A DNA stretch of 64,000 nucleotides from an uncultured Porphyromonadaceae bacterium (GCA_937921035.1 CALEUL010000060.1:62001-126000); one strand, 5' to 3'; positions 10,647-19,996 are shown, counted from the stretch's first letter. Translations and numbers: made by a program. Notes: a model not told the origin generated them from the letters alone.

Positions 10647-11515
10647 TGTCCGTAGCCAGCCGCATAACTGTCGCCGCTGCGTTTGCACTCGTCATATCCG
10701 GGTGCACCCGCAGCGGCGACAATTCTTTACCCGCCGACGCCGTCGCGACTGTAGGCAACGAGGTTATCACTCGCGCCAACATCGTCGCAGCAATGCCCGC
10801 AGGACTTCCCGTTGCCGACAGCACTGCTTTCGCCAACGCATACATCCGCGCATGGATAGAACGGCGACTGGTGGAACAGGTCGCTGCCAGTGAAGTGAAC
10901 ATGGAGGAAATAGACCGCTTGACCGCCGACTACCGCAGCGAGCTGATTATGGCACAGTACCGTAGAGCTATGGCAGGACAAGCCGACGGATTCTTCGCCG
11001 AGGACAGTCTTAAAGCGTACTTCGATGCCCATAAAAATGATTTCAGACTCGAACGACCGCTAATAAAAGGAATCTACCTCAAAGTGCCAGACGACGCTCC
11101 GAACCTCAACACAATCCGTCAGCTCTACAAATCCGCACGTCCAGACGACATTGACCGCCTCGAAAAAGCCGCCAACAGTTCCGCCATCCACTACGACTAC
11201 TTCCGCGACACATGGGTAGACCTCGAACAGATAGAAACGCGCATTCCCATAGACTTCACATCCGCCACGATGGCTAAAGTAAACGGCAGACACCCCATCG
11301 ATGTAACATCGCAAGGCTTCGTTTACCTCCTTTCCATCTCCGACGTACTCCCCGCAGGCTCCTCAATGCCATTCGAGACCGCCCGTCCGCTTGTGCAGGA
11401 GCGTCTGTTGGCACTACGCCGCCGCGCATACGACAAAAAACTGATGAACGACCTCTACGATAAAGCAGTAGCCGACGGAACCGTCAAGTTTCCTAACATC
11501 AGGAAAGAAAAATAA
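10646..11515 (+). CDS. PPIase-like lipoprotein (SurA N-domain-like)
   Basis: A 289-residue predicted lipoprotein. The signal peptide ends in the lipobox VISGC, making C20 the lipidated residue. The mature part starts with AVATVGNEVITRANIVAAMP, typical of SurA/PpiC N-terminal domains, and continues as a helical domain; the later region (about 130-270) aligns only loosely with parvulin domains and lacks the clear NGG-GW segment, so isomerase activity is doubtful. The ATG overlaps the preceding stop as TGATG; a GTG one codon earlier is an alternative. Probably acts with the upstream chaperone in outer-membrane protein assembly. Confidence 0.8.
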   Translation: MSVASRITVAAAFALVISGCTRSGDNSLPADAVATVGNEVITRANIVAAMPAGLPVADSTAFANAYIRAWIERRLVEQVAASEVNMEEIDRLTADYRSELIMAQYRRAMAGQADGFFAEDSLKAYFDAHKNDFRLERPLIKGIYLKVPDDAPNLNTIRQLYKSARPDDIDRLEKAANSSAIHYDYFRDTWVDLEQIETRIPIDFTSATMAKVNGRHPIDVTSQGFVYLLSISDVLPAGSSMPFETARPLVQERLLALRRRAYDKKLMNDLYDKAVADGTVKFPNIRKEK

Positions 11516-11599
11516 AAGACAGCGAGCTTTCTGCGCTTAACCATGCGCATATATCTTAATTTTCTGGATTCTTTATTACCGAAAATGAAAAATAATCGC

Positions 11600-11607
11600 T
11601 AAATTTG
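11600..11607 (+). promoter_or_regulatory. -7 element before tRNA-Gly
   Basis: TAAATTTG matches TAnnTTTG and ends 10 bases before the mature tRNA. No good -33 TTTG is seen at the usual distance, so support is partial. Confidence 0.5.
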
Positions 11608-11617
11608 CAACGCAAAC

Positions 11618-11693
11618 GCGGTAGTAGCTCAGTTGGCAGAGCATCAGCTTCCCAAGCTGAGGGTCGCGGGTTCGACCCCCGTCTACCGCTCCA
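11618..11693 (+). tRNA. tRNA-Gly (anticodon CCC)
   Basis: A full cloverleaf of 76 bases folds by eye: 7-bp acceptor (GCGGTAG/CTACCGC), D stem GCTC/GAGC, anticodon stem TCAGC/GCTGA with loop TTCCCAA, five-base variable loop, T stem GCGGG/CCCGT with loop TTCGACC. Anticodon CCC reads GGG (Gly). The discriminator is T and CCA is encoded (11691-11693). A terminator follows three bases later. Confidence 0.96.
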
Positions 11694-11695
11694 TC

Positions 11696-11718
11696 AGGCC
11701 GCCACGTGCGGCCTTTTT
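11696..11718 (+). terminator. Terminator of tRNA-Gly
   Basis: GGCCGC (11697-11702) and GCGGCC (11708-11713) form a perfect 6-bp stem, extended by an outer A-T pair, followed by TTTTT. Confidence 0.85.
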
Positions 11719-11725
11719 CATTGAC

Positions 11726-11756
11726 AAAAAAACAGGGACGCAGTACCGCGTCCCTG
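11726..11756 (-). terminator. Terminator of the 11781-13064 gene
   Basis: On the minus strand CAGGGACGC and GCGTCCCTG (arms 11748-11756 and 11733-11741) form a perfect 9-bp stem followed by seven Ts. Confidence 0.88.
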
Positions 11757-11780
11757 CCCGTATGGGTTATGCGACAAAAA

Positions 11781-13064
11781 TCAACGTACGATTCTTACCT
11801 TTAAAGCTTTGCCGTTCTGCTGCTTTATGAGTATCTGGCCGTCGGTTGGATTGTCGACACGCAGACCTTGTAGATTATAATAAACCGGAGCATCACTGCC
11901 ATCCACAGCAACTGAATCCACACCGGTGAGGACTGCGAGTGTCAGCGAGCCATCGGGCTGGTCTTCTCCCCAGTCATACAGTTCATCTGGAGTCATTTTG
12001 GTAGAGAACACTACATTGCAGAATGTAACCTGCTGTTTTTCTTCATCATAGTTCGACATACCTCTTAGAATTCCGGCACCAATGATATCTTCCTTAGAGA
12101 AGCCTCCGAGTACAGCATAGAAACCTTCCACGTTGGTACACAGATACTGGTCATATCCATCGTTCATGCCCGAGAATACAAGAGGCTGAACGGTAACGAA
12201 ATCAGGATCGGCAACAGAGAATACGATATAGCCGGCACCGCTTGTGTTCATGTTCACTTCATAGAGGGGCGACGATTCACCGTAAGGATTGACAATGCGA
12301 TAAAGACCTTCTACATCCACATTGCGCTCAACCAGCACGTCGTACGGCAGTTCGGTTGGTTCTATACCCATTACACCGAACATCAGCCACGGGTCTACGA
12401 AAGTGCTGTAGGAATAGAACTCCCATCCCTCCACAGGCATATTGTCTACCCATTCGTCGTTTACAGGAATCATACTGTTGAATCCGGCAAATATGAAGTA
12501 ACCTCCGATTTCATTATTGCCAAACACAATACAGTCGCTGGAACCGAAAACAATCTCCGAGCCGGTGAAAGTAGCTTCCAGCGGAGCATCGACAAAGTTA
12601 AATGCTGTGCCTTCTTCGTTAATCACCGCATGATAGAAGTAAAGTTCAATTACACCTTGCGAAGTGTTTATAGGGCCAAGATACTGGTTGGAAGGAATAG
12701 ATATACTGCCGGTCGCTTCATCATAGCCGGCAACAACACCGAAATCGTAGTCGAAGAAAATTACAATCGAATCCAGAGCTATCTCCGAAGGATATATTTG
12801 GGCAACGCCCTGCGATGATCCTCCGCCCCCGATTAAACTATAATAGAACCAGTCGAAATCACCGACAACAGAACCCGGCGCCTCCTCGGCAGCGGGAACT
12901 GCTTTTTTTGAACGGAGAACATCGGCCAGCACATGCTTTTCGACCGGACGGGACAACTGTTTTTTGGAATAAACGGAAACATCCTTGCAGAATTCATGCG
13001 CTGTTGCGCCGGCTGCGAAGACCGCGCAGACCACGGCGAGCACTAAAGTGTAGAATTTTTTCAT
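11781..13064 (-). CDS. Secreted protein with C-terminal sorting-tail-like domain, function unknown
   Basis: A 427-residue protein with a signal peptide ending near GATAHE (about residue 23). The middle is beta-rich and acidic without a recognised enzyme motif. The last 40 residues (VYYNLQGLRVDNPTDGQILIKQ...KALKVRIVR) resemble the Por/type IX secretion C-terminal tail seen in many Bacteroidales secreted proteins: a Tyr-x-Leu-x-Gly strand, an Asn-Pro turn and a basic end. It is monocistronic, with a possible promoter upstream and a terminator downstream, and faces spt across 330 bp. Function is not inferable; surface or extracellular location is likely. Confidence 0.8.
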   Translation of the reverse strand: MKKFYTLVLAVVCAVFAAGATAHEFCKDVSVYSKKQLSRPVEKHVLADVLRSKKAVPAAEEAPGSVVGDFDWFYYSLIGGGGSSQGVAQIYPSEIALDSIVIFFDYDFGVVAGYDEATGSISIPSNQYLGPINTSQGVIELYFYHAVINEEGTAFNFVDAPLEATFTGSEIVFGSSDCIVFGNNEIGGYFIFAGFNSMIPVNDEWVDNMPVEGWEFYSYSTFVDPWLMFGVMGIEPTELPYDVLVERNVDVEGLYRIVNPYGESSPLYEVNMNTSGAGYIVFSVADPDFVTVQPLVFSGMNDGYDQYLCTNVEGFYAVLGGFSKEDIIGAGILRGMSNYDEEKQQVTFCNVVFSTKMTPDELYDWGEDQPDGSLTLAVLTGVDSVAVDGSDAPVYYNLQGLRVDNPTDGQILIKQQNGKALKVRIVR

Positions 13065-13087
13065 ATTAAAATTTTAAAGTTCAGTTG

Positions 13088-13095
13088 CAAAAGTA
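13088..13095 (-). promoter_or_regulatory. -7 element of the 11781-13064 gene
   Basis: TACTTTTG on the minus strand matches TAnnTTTG, 23 bases before the start codon. No TTTG is seen at the -33 position. Confidence 0.5.
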
Positions 13096-13214
13096 ATAAT
13101 AAATTTCAATTAGCAGTAGAGTAACTGTAATAATCTTAAAACAAAATATCAAAAACATAAAAGAAGAAGCCACAGGAAATAATCATCGGCACATTAAACT
13201 ATGCCTACTGCATA

Positions 13215-13295
13215 ATGGATTATCTTTCCATTGCCAAAGCATACGACGCCGGCAAAATATGGAACACCCGCGTAGTTAAAAAATGCAAAGTATGA
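13215..13295 (+). other. Possible 26-codon ORF in a 330-bp intergenic region
   Basis: The region 13065-13394 separates two divergent genes and holds their -7 elements. Within it an ATG at 13215 opens 26 codons (MDYLSIAKAYDAGKIW...) to TGA at 13293-13295; the frame is open back to 13161. Base composition from about 13225 to 13280 resembles coding DNA of this genome (GCC, GAC, GGC, ACC, CGC codons), unlike the AT-rich surroundings. It could be a remnant of a lost gene or a small protein. No homologue is recognised. Confidence 0.25.
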
Positions 13296-13319
13296 TAGTT
13301 TTTATATAGTTTTTTTTCG

Positions 13320-13327
13320 TAACTTTG
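13320..13327 (+). promoter_or_regulatory. -7 element of spt
   Basis: TAACTTTG fits TAnnTTTG, 67 bases before the spt start. The -33 position (around 13296-13299) has no clear TTTG. Confidence 0.55.
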
Positions 13328-13394
13328 CAACCGACAAAATGAAAACGGCCTAATATTTGCGCGCCGCACCCTCGATTATTGTATTTAGCAGATT

Positions 13395-14579
13395 ATGAAA
13401 CTTTTACAAGAAAAATTATCCAGATACACAGCTCCGCAGGAGGCTAAAGCCGCCGGTGTATATCCCTATTTCCGCGCTATTTCTTCCGAACAGGACCCCG
13501 AAGTCATTATCGACGGGAAAAAAGTTCTTATGTTCGGTTCCAATTGCTACACCGGTCTTGTCAACGACCCCCGCATCAAGGAAGCTGCCATCGAGGCAAC
13601 AAAAAAATACGGTACGGGCTGTGCCGGATCGCCTTTCCTCAACGGCACGCTGGACCTGCACAAAAAACTTGAACGCCGCATCGCCGAATATATAGGCAAA
13701 GAAGACGTTATGATTTACTCCACCGGCTTCGGTGTCAACCTCGGTGTTGTAAGCACACTCACCGGCCGCGAAGACTATATCCTGTGGGACGAGCAGGACC
13801 ACGCTTCTATCATCGAAGGACGCCGTCTGTCGTTCAGCAAATCACTGAAATACCGCCACAACGACATGGCCTCCCTTGAAGAACAGCTTAAGAAATGCGA
13901 CCCCGACAAGGTGAAACTGATTGTTACCGACGGCGTTTTCTCGATGGAAGGCGATGTTGCCAATCTTCCCGAAATCGTACGTCTGGCAAAGCAGTACAAC
14001 GCTTCCGTTATGGTTGACGAAGCCCACGCTATTGGCGTATTCGGCGAAGGCGGTCGTGGCGTCTGCAACCACTTCGGTGTAACCGGAGACGTAGACCTTA
14101 TTATGGGCACATTCTCCAAATCGTTTGCGTCGCTCGGCGGTTTCATCGCAACAGACAAAGAAATCACCAACTTCCTGCGCCACCACTCGCGTTCCTACAT
14201 CTTCACCGCCAGCATCACCCCGGCATCTACAGCCGCTGCGCTAAAGGCAATAGACATCATGATCGAGGAACCCGAACTGCAGGAAAACCTGTGGAAACTA
14301 ACCAACATGGCACTCGAGGGTTTCCGCAGCCGCGGTTTCGAGATTGGCAACACTTCCACTCCTATCATTCCTCTATTTATCCGCGACGACTTCAAGACTT
14401 TCGCCATCACCCGCGACCTGCTCGACGAGGGTATATTCGTAAATCCTGTCGTTACCCCCGCCGTTGCCCCGCAGGACACACTCATCCGTTTCAGCCTCAT
14501 GGCCACTCACACCCCCGAACAGGTTGAATATGCACTGGAAACCATCACCAAGGTATTCAAGAAAAACGGAATCCTCTAA
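13395..14579 (+). CDS. spt: Serine palmitoyltransferase
   Basis: PLP-dependent alpha-oxoamine synthase, expected to condense serine with an acyl-CoA to a 3-keto-sphinganine, the first step of the sphingolipids made by Bacteroidales. The 394-residue product has the family segments GTGCAGSPFLNGT, DEQDHASIIEG, DEAHAIGVFGEGGRG (residues 208-222) and the PLP-binding Lys K242 in GTFSKSFASLGGF. The relatives 2-amino-3-ketobutyrate CoA ligase, 8-amino-7-oxononanoate synthase and ALA synthase share the fold, but length, the NCYTGL segment and absence of biotin or threonine genes nearby favour Spt. Other sphingolipid genes are not in the window. A rubrerythrin gene follows after 39 bp. Confidence 0.88.
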   Translation: MKLLQEKLSRYTAPQEAKAAGVYPYFRAISSEQDPEVIIDGKKVLMFGSNCYTGLVNDPRIKEAAIEATKKYGTGCAGSPFLNGTLDLHKKLERRIAEYIGKEDVMIYSTGFGVNLGVVSTLTGREDYILWDEQDHASIIEGRRLSFSKSLKYRHNDMASLEEQLKKCDPDKVKLIVTDGVFSMEGDVANLPEIVRLAKQYNASVMVDEAHAIGVFGEGGRGVCNHFGVTGDVDLIMGTFSKSFASLGGFIATDKEITNFLRHHSRSYIFTASITPASTAAALKAIDIMIEEPELQENLWKLTNMALEGFRSRGFEIGNTSTPIIPLFIRDDFKTFAITRDLLDEGIFVNPVVTPAVAPQDTLIRFSLMATHTPEQVEYALETITKVFKKNGIL

Positions 14580-14618
14580 ACAACTCCTCCAATTAATAAT
14601 AAATAAAACGTAACTCTC

Positions 14619-15170
14619 ATGAAAAAGAAATTTATCTGCACCGTATGCGGCTACATTCACGAAGGCAACGAAGCACCTGAAAAGTGCCCTCTCTGCGGCG
14701 CTCCCCGCAATAAATTCAAAGAACTCGATGCCGAGTCTGCTCTCGAATTTGTAACCGAACACGAAATCGGCGTTGCAAAAGGCTGCGACGAGGAAATGAT
14801 TAAAGACCTCACCGCTCACTTCAACGGCGAATGCACCGAAGTTGGCATGTACCTTGCCATGAGCCGCCAGGCCGACCGCGAGGGCTATCCCGAAATTGCC
14901 GAGGCTTTCAAACGCTACGCGTGGGAAGAGGCCGAGCACGCCAGCAAATTTGCCGAACTCCTCGGCGAAGTTGTATGGGACACCAAGACCAACCTTGAAA
15001 AGCGTATGGCTGCCGAAGCCGGTGCCAACGCCGACAAGATGCGTATTGCCCGTCGTGCAAAAGAACTGAACCTCGACGCCATCCACGACACCGTTCACGA
15101 AATGGCTAAGGACGAAGCTCGTCACGGTCAGGGTTTCCAGGGTCTCTACAACCGCTACTTCAAGAAATAA
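14619..15170 (+). CDS. Rubrerythrin with N-terminal rubredoxin-like domain
   Basis: A 183-residue peroxide-scavenging diiron protein of anaerobes. The rubredoxin-like iron site is at the N-terminus (C7, C10, C23, C26), the reverse of classical rubrerythrin, where it is C-terminal. The ferritin-like four-helix domain (about 45-183) supplies Glu/His ligands in [17 protein letters not shown] and DEARHGQGF. It should reduce hydrogen peroxide with electrons from NAD(P)H via a reductase. It lies 39 bp after spt and before a strong terminator, so may be read from the spt promoter. Confidence 0.92.
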   Translation: MKKKFICTVCGYIHEGNEAPEKCPLCGAPRNKFKELDAESALEFVTEHEIGVAKGCDEEMIKDLTAHFNGECTEVGMYLAMSRQADREGYPEIAEAFKRYAWEEAEHASKFAELLGEVVWDTKTNLEKRMAAEAGANADKMRIARRAKELNLDAIHDTVHEMAKDEARHGQGFQGLYNRYFKK

Positions 15171-15189
15171 TCCTGAACAGACAGGTCAA

Positions 15190-15228
15190 AAATTCCCCGT
15201 GCGCTTCACAGCTGCACGGGGAATTTTA
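15190..15228 (+). terminator. Terminator after rubrerythrin
   Basis: A perfect 13-bp stem (15190-15202 with 15214-15226: AAATTCCCCGTGC/GCACGGGGAATTT) ends in a T-rich tract. Confidence 0.85.
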
Positions 15229-15280
15229 TATATCAGAACCTTAAGTGAATGACTAGTGAACTGAGGAAATATCATCTACC

Positions 15281-15308
15281 AAAAAAAGCTGCACCGTAAC
15301 GATGCAGC
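15281..15308 (-). terminator. Terminator of the 15333-18245 gene
   Basis: On the minus strand GCTGCATCG and CGGTGCAGC (arms 15300-15308 and 15288-15296, one mismatch) with a three-base loop precede seven Ts. It faces the rubrerythrin terminator. Confidence 0.82.
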
Positions 15309-15332
15309 CTTGTGATGTATTACAGTAAATAA

Positions 15333-18245
15333 TTACTTAACGAACTTGATAGTCTTGGAACCGCTGACAGCGATATAGAGCCCCTTGGCAAGACTACCTA
15401 CTGATGTCTCGTCAGCTGTGGAATCGATGAGAAGCGAACCGTTTACATTGAATACCTTTACACCGCCTTCCGAGAAAATCTTACCTACGGCTGCGTCGTA
15501 ACGCAGACCTTCACCGGCAGCGACACCGTCTATAGCATCAGACTTGGCTGTCATGAGACCGCAGATCCAGATAATACCGTCGGCATTGGCATCGTCGGGG
15601 TTAATGGTATATGGATCAGAAACAAGGCTATTGGGGAAACCATCCATCAGACAGAAACCTGCCACCTGGTAAAGAGCGAAAATTTCGGGGTCGGTTACAG
15701 AAATCTCGAGTTTTACAACTTCGCCGGCAATACCGGTGTATTCGCGCGAATATGTGCCGTCGCCCATGCTGAATACAACATTACCTGCGGCGCTCGACGA
15801 TGTTTCTGAAAGATTGCCGTTCTCATCTACAATCCACGCTGTAGAACCACGGAGAACATATACCATTTCTTCCTGATCTACGTTGAACACACCCTTGAAA
15901 AGGAGGAACTCGTTCTGGCAGTCTTCTTCGGTAAATGTATAGGTATCGCCTTCAATAGCGAAGCCTTCGCTGGCCATAGTAGTGGGATAGAAAAGTTCGG
16001 CGTGATCAAACACATAACCTGTGGACGGTACGGGAACAATCTTCACGGTCATGCCTGGTTCTGCGTAGAAATAGCTTGTGCGTGTACCGTTAACCTCAAA
16101 TTCAAGTTTGCCGGAAACAATAAACTTCTGATCATCGTATGACTCTGTCGAATATGTATATGTGGGGGAATATACCTCGGCTTCGATAGTGGTACGGCCC
16201 TTAATTTCTACATAGAGCGCACGCGACGATATATTGTCAAGAGCTTCGCCGTTTACGGTTACATAGCGATACTCAGTCTGGCCGTCGATACGGTAAATCT
16301 GTATGGAGTTGCCAATCTTAACCTCGTTGACGGTATTGTTTTCGAGGACCTTGACCCTGCTGTAGCTATTTATTTCGGTATCGAAATAAACTTCGGTGTA
16401 TCTGATAAACATAGGATCGCCATTGGGGATAACAATGGCGTTGCCCTCTGCGGGAGCAATCTCAGATACGCTCAGTGCGATAGTTGCAGCATTGATGTCT
16501 GCCGAAGAAACTTCAATAGTGTATACACCTTCGGCATTGGAGATGAGCAGCGAGGGTTCGTTACAGCTCAGATTGTCGATAACATAGCCTGCTGCGGCAT
16601 AGAGGGTTATGGTGGAGTAAGTCTTCACGTTCAGAGGTGAAATGGAAGGTACTTCGGTACCGTCTACCATCAGTTTGATACGGCTCATGTCGGCGCCTTC
16701 GTTGAATTCGAAGGAGATTGCAGTTTCAACAGGACTCTTGCGCGATTTCACCTGCACATAGTTGCCTTCGGCAACGGATACAAGGTACACACCCTGGGCA
16801 TTTACAGCAACAGGATTGCCGTCGAGAGTTACGGAAAGAATCTGATTGCCCTCGGTTGCGCTGATGGCAAGTGCATTCTTAATGCTGGAGGGTTCGAAAG
16901 AATTCTTGCCGCTTGTAAGTGCGAGAGCATCGCCGCGACCACCTTCCTGAACTATGCTTATGCGGTCGGCATTGTCGATATCAAGAACAACGCCATTGAC
17001 GTCGCGGGAGCCGTACAGCTCTACAGAGGCGGGATTGACGCCGTCGAGACCCGGAGTGATGCGGAACCAGTCTTTCCAGGTGTTTCGGTCGGTTTCAGCA
17101 CCGTTGGAGCCAAGAACCATGTCGTAAGTTGTACCGGGACGGGGAGAAACATATACGTATTCGCCTTGATTGCCGGTAATTGTTGTCTGGCGTCCCGAGA
17201 GCTGCAGCTCTGTGCCGTCGCTCTTGGTGAAGTAATATGCGCTAAGGTCGGCTGTCGACGAGGATGCAGCGGAAACAAGCATCTCAATTTCAGGACCGCG
17301 TGTGGTAACTGTGAAAGCATCGCCGTTGGCCACGCTGATAAGGTAACCGCCCGTGCCTTCCCAGCCGATGGGATTAACAACTTCGCCATTACAGGTAACC
17401 TGAAGAATTTCGCCGCCTGCTACAGCCATGAACTCCAGAGGATTGGCGTCATCCAGAATTGCGAACGTATTCACACCCGAATTCAGAGTAAGAACCTCCC
17501 AGTCGTGTGAACCGTTACGCTGCCATTCAAGATACGCTACGATATTGCGGGGATAGTCAACCTGTACAGAGAAGCGGATGGCGCTGTCCGACAGCTTCAT
17601 CTTAAGCATCAGGTTGTAATAATCAGGAATAGTGTTGAGGAATACTATGGAACCGTCATCCTCACGGGTAACCTCGAGGGGTTCTGACTGATTCTGTATT
17701 GTAACGCTTTCAATCTCGTATGGAGCCACCGGTGTAATCTTCATTTCGGCGTTCTCTTCAACTTTGTACTTCATGCCGAAGTCGCCTGCCTCGGGTTCGG
17801 TCCACTCTCCGTCCTTCTTTACATAGAGGGTATAGGGAGCGCCGGTAACACCTTCACCGGAAACATAGATATTGAAATTGCTCGATTTTGCCACAGGTGT
17901 CGTTGACGAACCGTTGCCCGATGTAGTTATATCAATATCGAAAGAAGGACCCCCGATACCGATGCGGTAGGTGCCGTCGCCGCTGGCAAATGCCTCGTTG
18001 CCGTTGGCAATAATCTTTACAATCTCAGCTCCCTCGGTGGGCGTGATTAACAGAGGATTTTGGGCTGATGGATCGATTTCGAAGGCATTCGCGCCATCCT
18101 GCAGTGTATACAGGTCGCCATAGCCATTGTTACCCTGAACAGTAACATTCACAGCCTTGTCGACGGTGATGTTCACCGTTGTGGCTTTAGACGCCACTAC
18201 GCCAAGAAGAGCAATAAACAGAGTGAGTAGAATTTTACTTTTCAT
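15333..18245 (-). CDS. Large secreted repeat protein with sorting-tail-like C-terminus
   Basis: A 970-residue secreted protein; signal peptide about residues 1-21. The body is beta-rich and repetitive: modules with phrases like 'NAFEIDPSAQNPLLITPTEG', 'TGGYLISVANGDAFTV', and 'QGVYLVSVAEGNYVQV' recur at least three times in the N-terminal half, suggesting duplicated beta-sandwich units. The last 70 residues (GGVKVFNVNGSLLIDSTADE...GLYIAVSGSKTIKFVK) match a type IX secretion tail, so it is probably exported and anchored or released. It begins 26 bp after the M6 protease gene, likely in one operon. No catalytic motif is visible; adhesin or matrix protein is a guess. Confidence 0.82.
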   Translation of the reverse strand: MKSKILLTLFIALLGVVASKATTVNITVDKAVNVTVQGNNGYGDLYTLQDGANAFEIDPSAQNPLLITPTEGAEIVKIIANGNEAFASGDGTYRIGIGGPSFDIDITTSGNGSSTTPVAKSSNFNIYVSGEGVTGAPYTLYVKKDGEWTEPEAGDFGMKYKVEENAEMKITPVAPYEIESVTIQNQSEPLEVTREDDGSIVFLNTIPDYYNLMLKMKLSDSAIRFSVQVDYPRNIVAYLEWQRNGSHDWEVLTLNSGVNTFAILDDANPLEFMAVAGGEILQVTCNGEVVNPIGWEGTGGYLISVANGDAFTVTTRGPEIEMLVSAASSSTADLSAYYFTKSDGTELQLSGRQTTITGNQGEYVYVSPRPGTTYDMVLGSNGAETDRNTWKDWFRITPGLDGVNPASVELYGSRDVNGVVLDIDNADRISIVQEGGRGDALALTSGKNSFEPSSIKNALAISATEGNQILSVTLDGNPVAVNAQGVYLVSVAEGNYVQVKSRKSPVETAISFEFNEGADMSRIKLMVDGTEVPSISPLNVKTYSTITLYAAAGYVIDNLSCNEPSLLISNAEGVYTIEVSSADINAATIALSVSEIAPAEGNAIVIPNGDPMFIRYTEVYFDTEINSYSRVKVLENNTVNEVKIGNSIQIYRIDGQTEYRYVTVNGEALDNISSRALYVEIKGRTTIEAEVYSPTYTYSTESYDDQKFIVSGKLEFEVNGTRTSYFYAEPGMTVKIVPVPSTGYVFDHAELFYPTTMASEGFAIEGDTYTFTEEDCQNEFLLFKGVFNVDQEEMVYVLRGSTAWIVDENGNLSETSSSAAGNVVFSMGDGTYSREYTGIAGEVVKLEISVTDPEIFALYQVAGFCLMDGFPNSLVSDPYTINPDDANADGIIWICGLMTAKSDAIDGVAAGEGLRYDAAVGKIFSEGGVKVFNVNGSLLIDSTADETSVGSLAKGLYIAVSGSKTIKFVK

Positions 18246-18271
18246 TGCTGAATGAATTAAAAATATGAAAA

Positions 18272-19996
18272 TTAATGGATTGCAATTTTAACAACGTTGT
18301 CGCCGCTACGAACCACATAAACGCCGGGAGCAAGGTTTGCAGTACCAACGCAGCGGCCCGACATATCAAAAACCTTAGTGTCTTCGGGAGCGACAATGGT
18401 GTTGCCCTCGACCCTGATTCCTGATTCTGGAGCGATGGCAATGTCGCCTGTGCCGGCTTCTCCGGAATTGTAATCGAATGTAATTGTACCTGATTCCGAT
18501 TCACGGATATTGGTGATAGCCTGTATCATAGGCCGTTTGCTCGACATCCATATTGCAGCAGGCACCGACGTTCCTGTGAACGAAGTGTTCCCCGACTGGC
18601 CAGGATAAGTGTCGCCGGCCTCGTTGCTGAATGGCTTGCCGTTTTCATCGGTAATCCATATGTTATCGGCGGCCATTATGCGTATGTGCTCGTAGCCTGC
18701 TGCTGCTGCATTTACCGTATTTCTACGCCATAAGCGGGGTTCATAATGGCAATAAGAGATAACAAGGCCGTGGCCCGGTATACCACTGTCCCAATCCCGT
18801 TTCTGACGGTTCTCAAGAGTAAAATACTCGTTGGTGTTGTCAGGATTTACGATGAATACGGCCTCGTTGCTCTCGTCGAAGGGCATCAGCTCAATATCGG
18901 AAGCCGACTGTTCAAGTACGGTCGGCTTCATCCAGCCAAGCGAAAATTTCTCGAATGCGGTATATCCCGGAGGAGTGCGAAGATTATCGTTATACGTACC
19001 CACATCCATAATATCGTAGTGGCCCATGCCGTGTCCGCCCTGACTGGAAGTATCGTAAATATCTGCAAGACCGAGGATGTGGCCGAACTCATGGCAGATA
19101 GTGCTGATACCGTCGAGATTGGCGCCGGAACCACCCTTAAGCTCGCAGGAACATGCTGCAACGCCGAGGTTAAGCCCGTCAAAATAATCGAAGACATATT
19201 CCGACAAGTCCTGCATGGCAGGCCAGACGCTATCGTAGGGGCCTCCCTGGGCCTGACCGTGGCCGGCAAAAACTACAAACAGAAAATCCACATATCCGTC
19301 GTTATTGACATCGTATTTGGAAAAATCGAGACCCATTCGGTCAGCCTCCAGAGCGGCATCGCGGAAAAGATTGTTCACATCGTTGGTCATACCGTAGTGG
19401 GCGCGCTCATAAGGCAGAGTAACTTTACCGAAAACATCGAACTGTGGCGTAAACAGGCCATGCGATTGCGCGGTAAAGTAGTCTATCACACTGCCGTGGG
19501 CAGCATCGCTGGAAAAGCCGCGTTCATTGCATAACTGACGGTAGTGCTCCTCGGTAGCTTCCTCTGTCATTTTCACGTCCTGAAAATCGCAGAGAAGAAT
19601 CAGACCTGTAACCGTACCCGTTGTAGGAAACGAAAGCTTTATCTCGTCCGGCTTCGCCGCCGCACGCGCTGCTCCGGTGCGCTTGCGGGTCATTGTAGCC
19701 ATAACGGCATTACGTATTGCCTCCGTAGATGGCTTGCCTGTAATAGTTCCCTCGGCCCGAAGCACTCCGTCGGACCCTATTACACACGGCCGCAACGTAC
19801 CGTAATCATCATGCAAAAGAATTTCACCGGCTTCTGTCTCGTAATAATGGAAATGCTCGTCGCCGACAATGTTCGCTTCCACTATTGTGCCGTCAGGTTG
19901 TTGTAAAAGGTGTTTACCCGGCATGGCGGGTACAGCATAAGCTACCGTCATTCCAAAAAGAAACGACGCTAAAGCCAAATATTTTTTTACAATCAT
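18272..19996 (-). CDS. M6-family secreted metalloprotease
   Basis: A 574-residue protease related to immune inhibitor A. Order: signal peptide (about 1-21), propeptide-like region to about 120, M6 catalytic domain with zinc motif HEFGH (302-306) followed by D312 in GLADIYD, then a beta domain and a C-terminal sorting-tail-like segment (VFDMSGRCVGTANLAPGVYVVRSGDNVVKIAIH). The segments DYFTAQSHGLFTPQFDVFG and YDVNNDGYVDFLFVV are typical of the family; the latter looks like a calcium loop. It is first in a two-gene operon with the 970-residue repeat protein and has a consensus promoter. Likely extracellular, acting on host or dietary protein; target unknown. Confidence 0.9.
   Translation of the reverse strand: MIVKKYLALASFLFGMTVAYAVPAMPGKHLLQQPDGTIVEANIVGDEHFHYYETEAGEILLHDDYGTLRPCVIGSDGVLRAEGTITGKPSTEAIRNAVMATMTRKRTGAARAAAKPDEIKLSFPTTGTVTGLILLCDFQDVKMTEEATEEHYRQLCNERGFSSDAAHGSVIDYFTAQSHGLFTPQFDVFGKVTLPYERAHYGMTNDVNNLFRDAALEADRMGLDFSKYDVNNDGYVDFLFVVFAGHGQAQGGPYDSVWPAMQDLSEYVFDYFDGLNLGVAACSCELKGGSGANLDGISTICHEFGHILGLADIYDTSSQGGHGMGHYDIMDVGTYNDNLRTPPGYTAFEKFSLGWMKPTVLEQSASDIELMPFDESNEAVFIVNPDNTNEYFTLENRQKRDWDSGIPGHGLVISYCHYEPRLWRRNTVNAAAAGYEHIRIMAADNIWITDENGKPFSNEAGDTYPGQSGNTSFTGTSVPAAIWMSSKRPMIQAITNIRESESGTITFDYNSGEAGTGDIAIAPESGIRVEGNTIVAPEDTKVFDMSGRCVGTANLAPGVYVVRSGDNVVKIAIH

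Noticed and set aside
13065..13394. Riboswitch or structured RNA before spt
   Set aside because: The region is AT-rich without conserved pairing; only -7 elements and a small ORF are visible.
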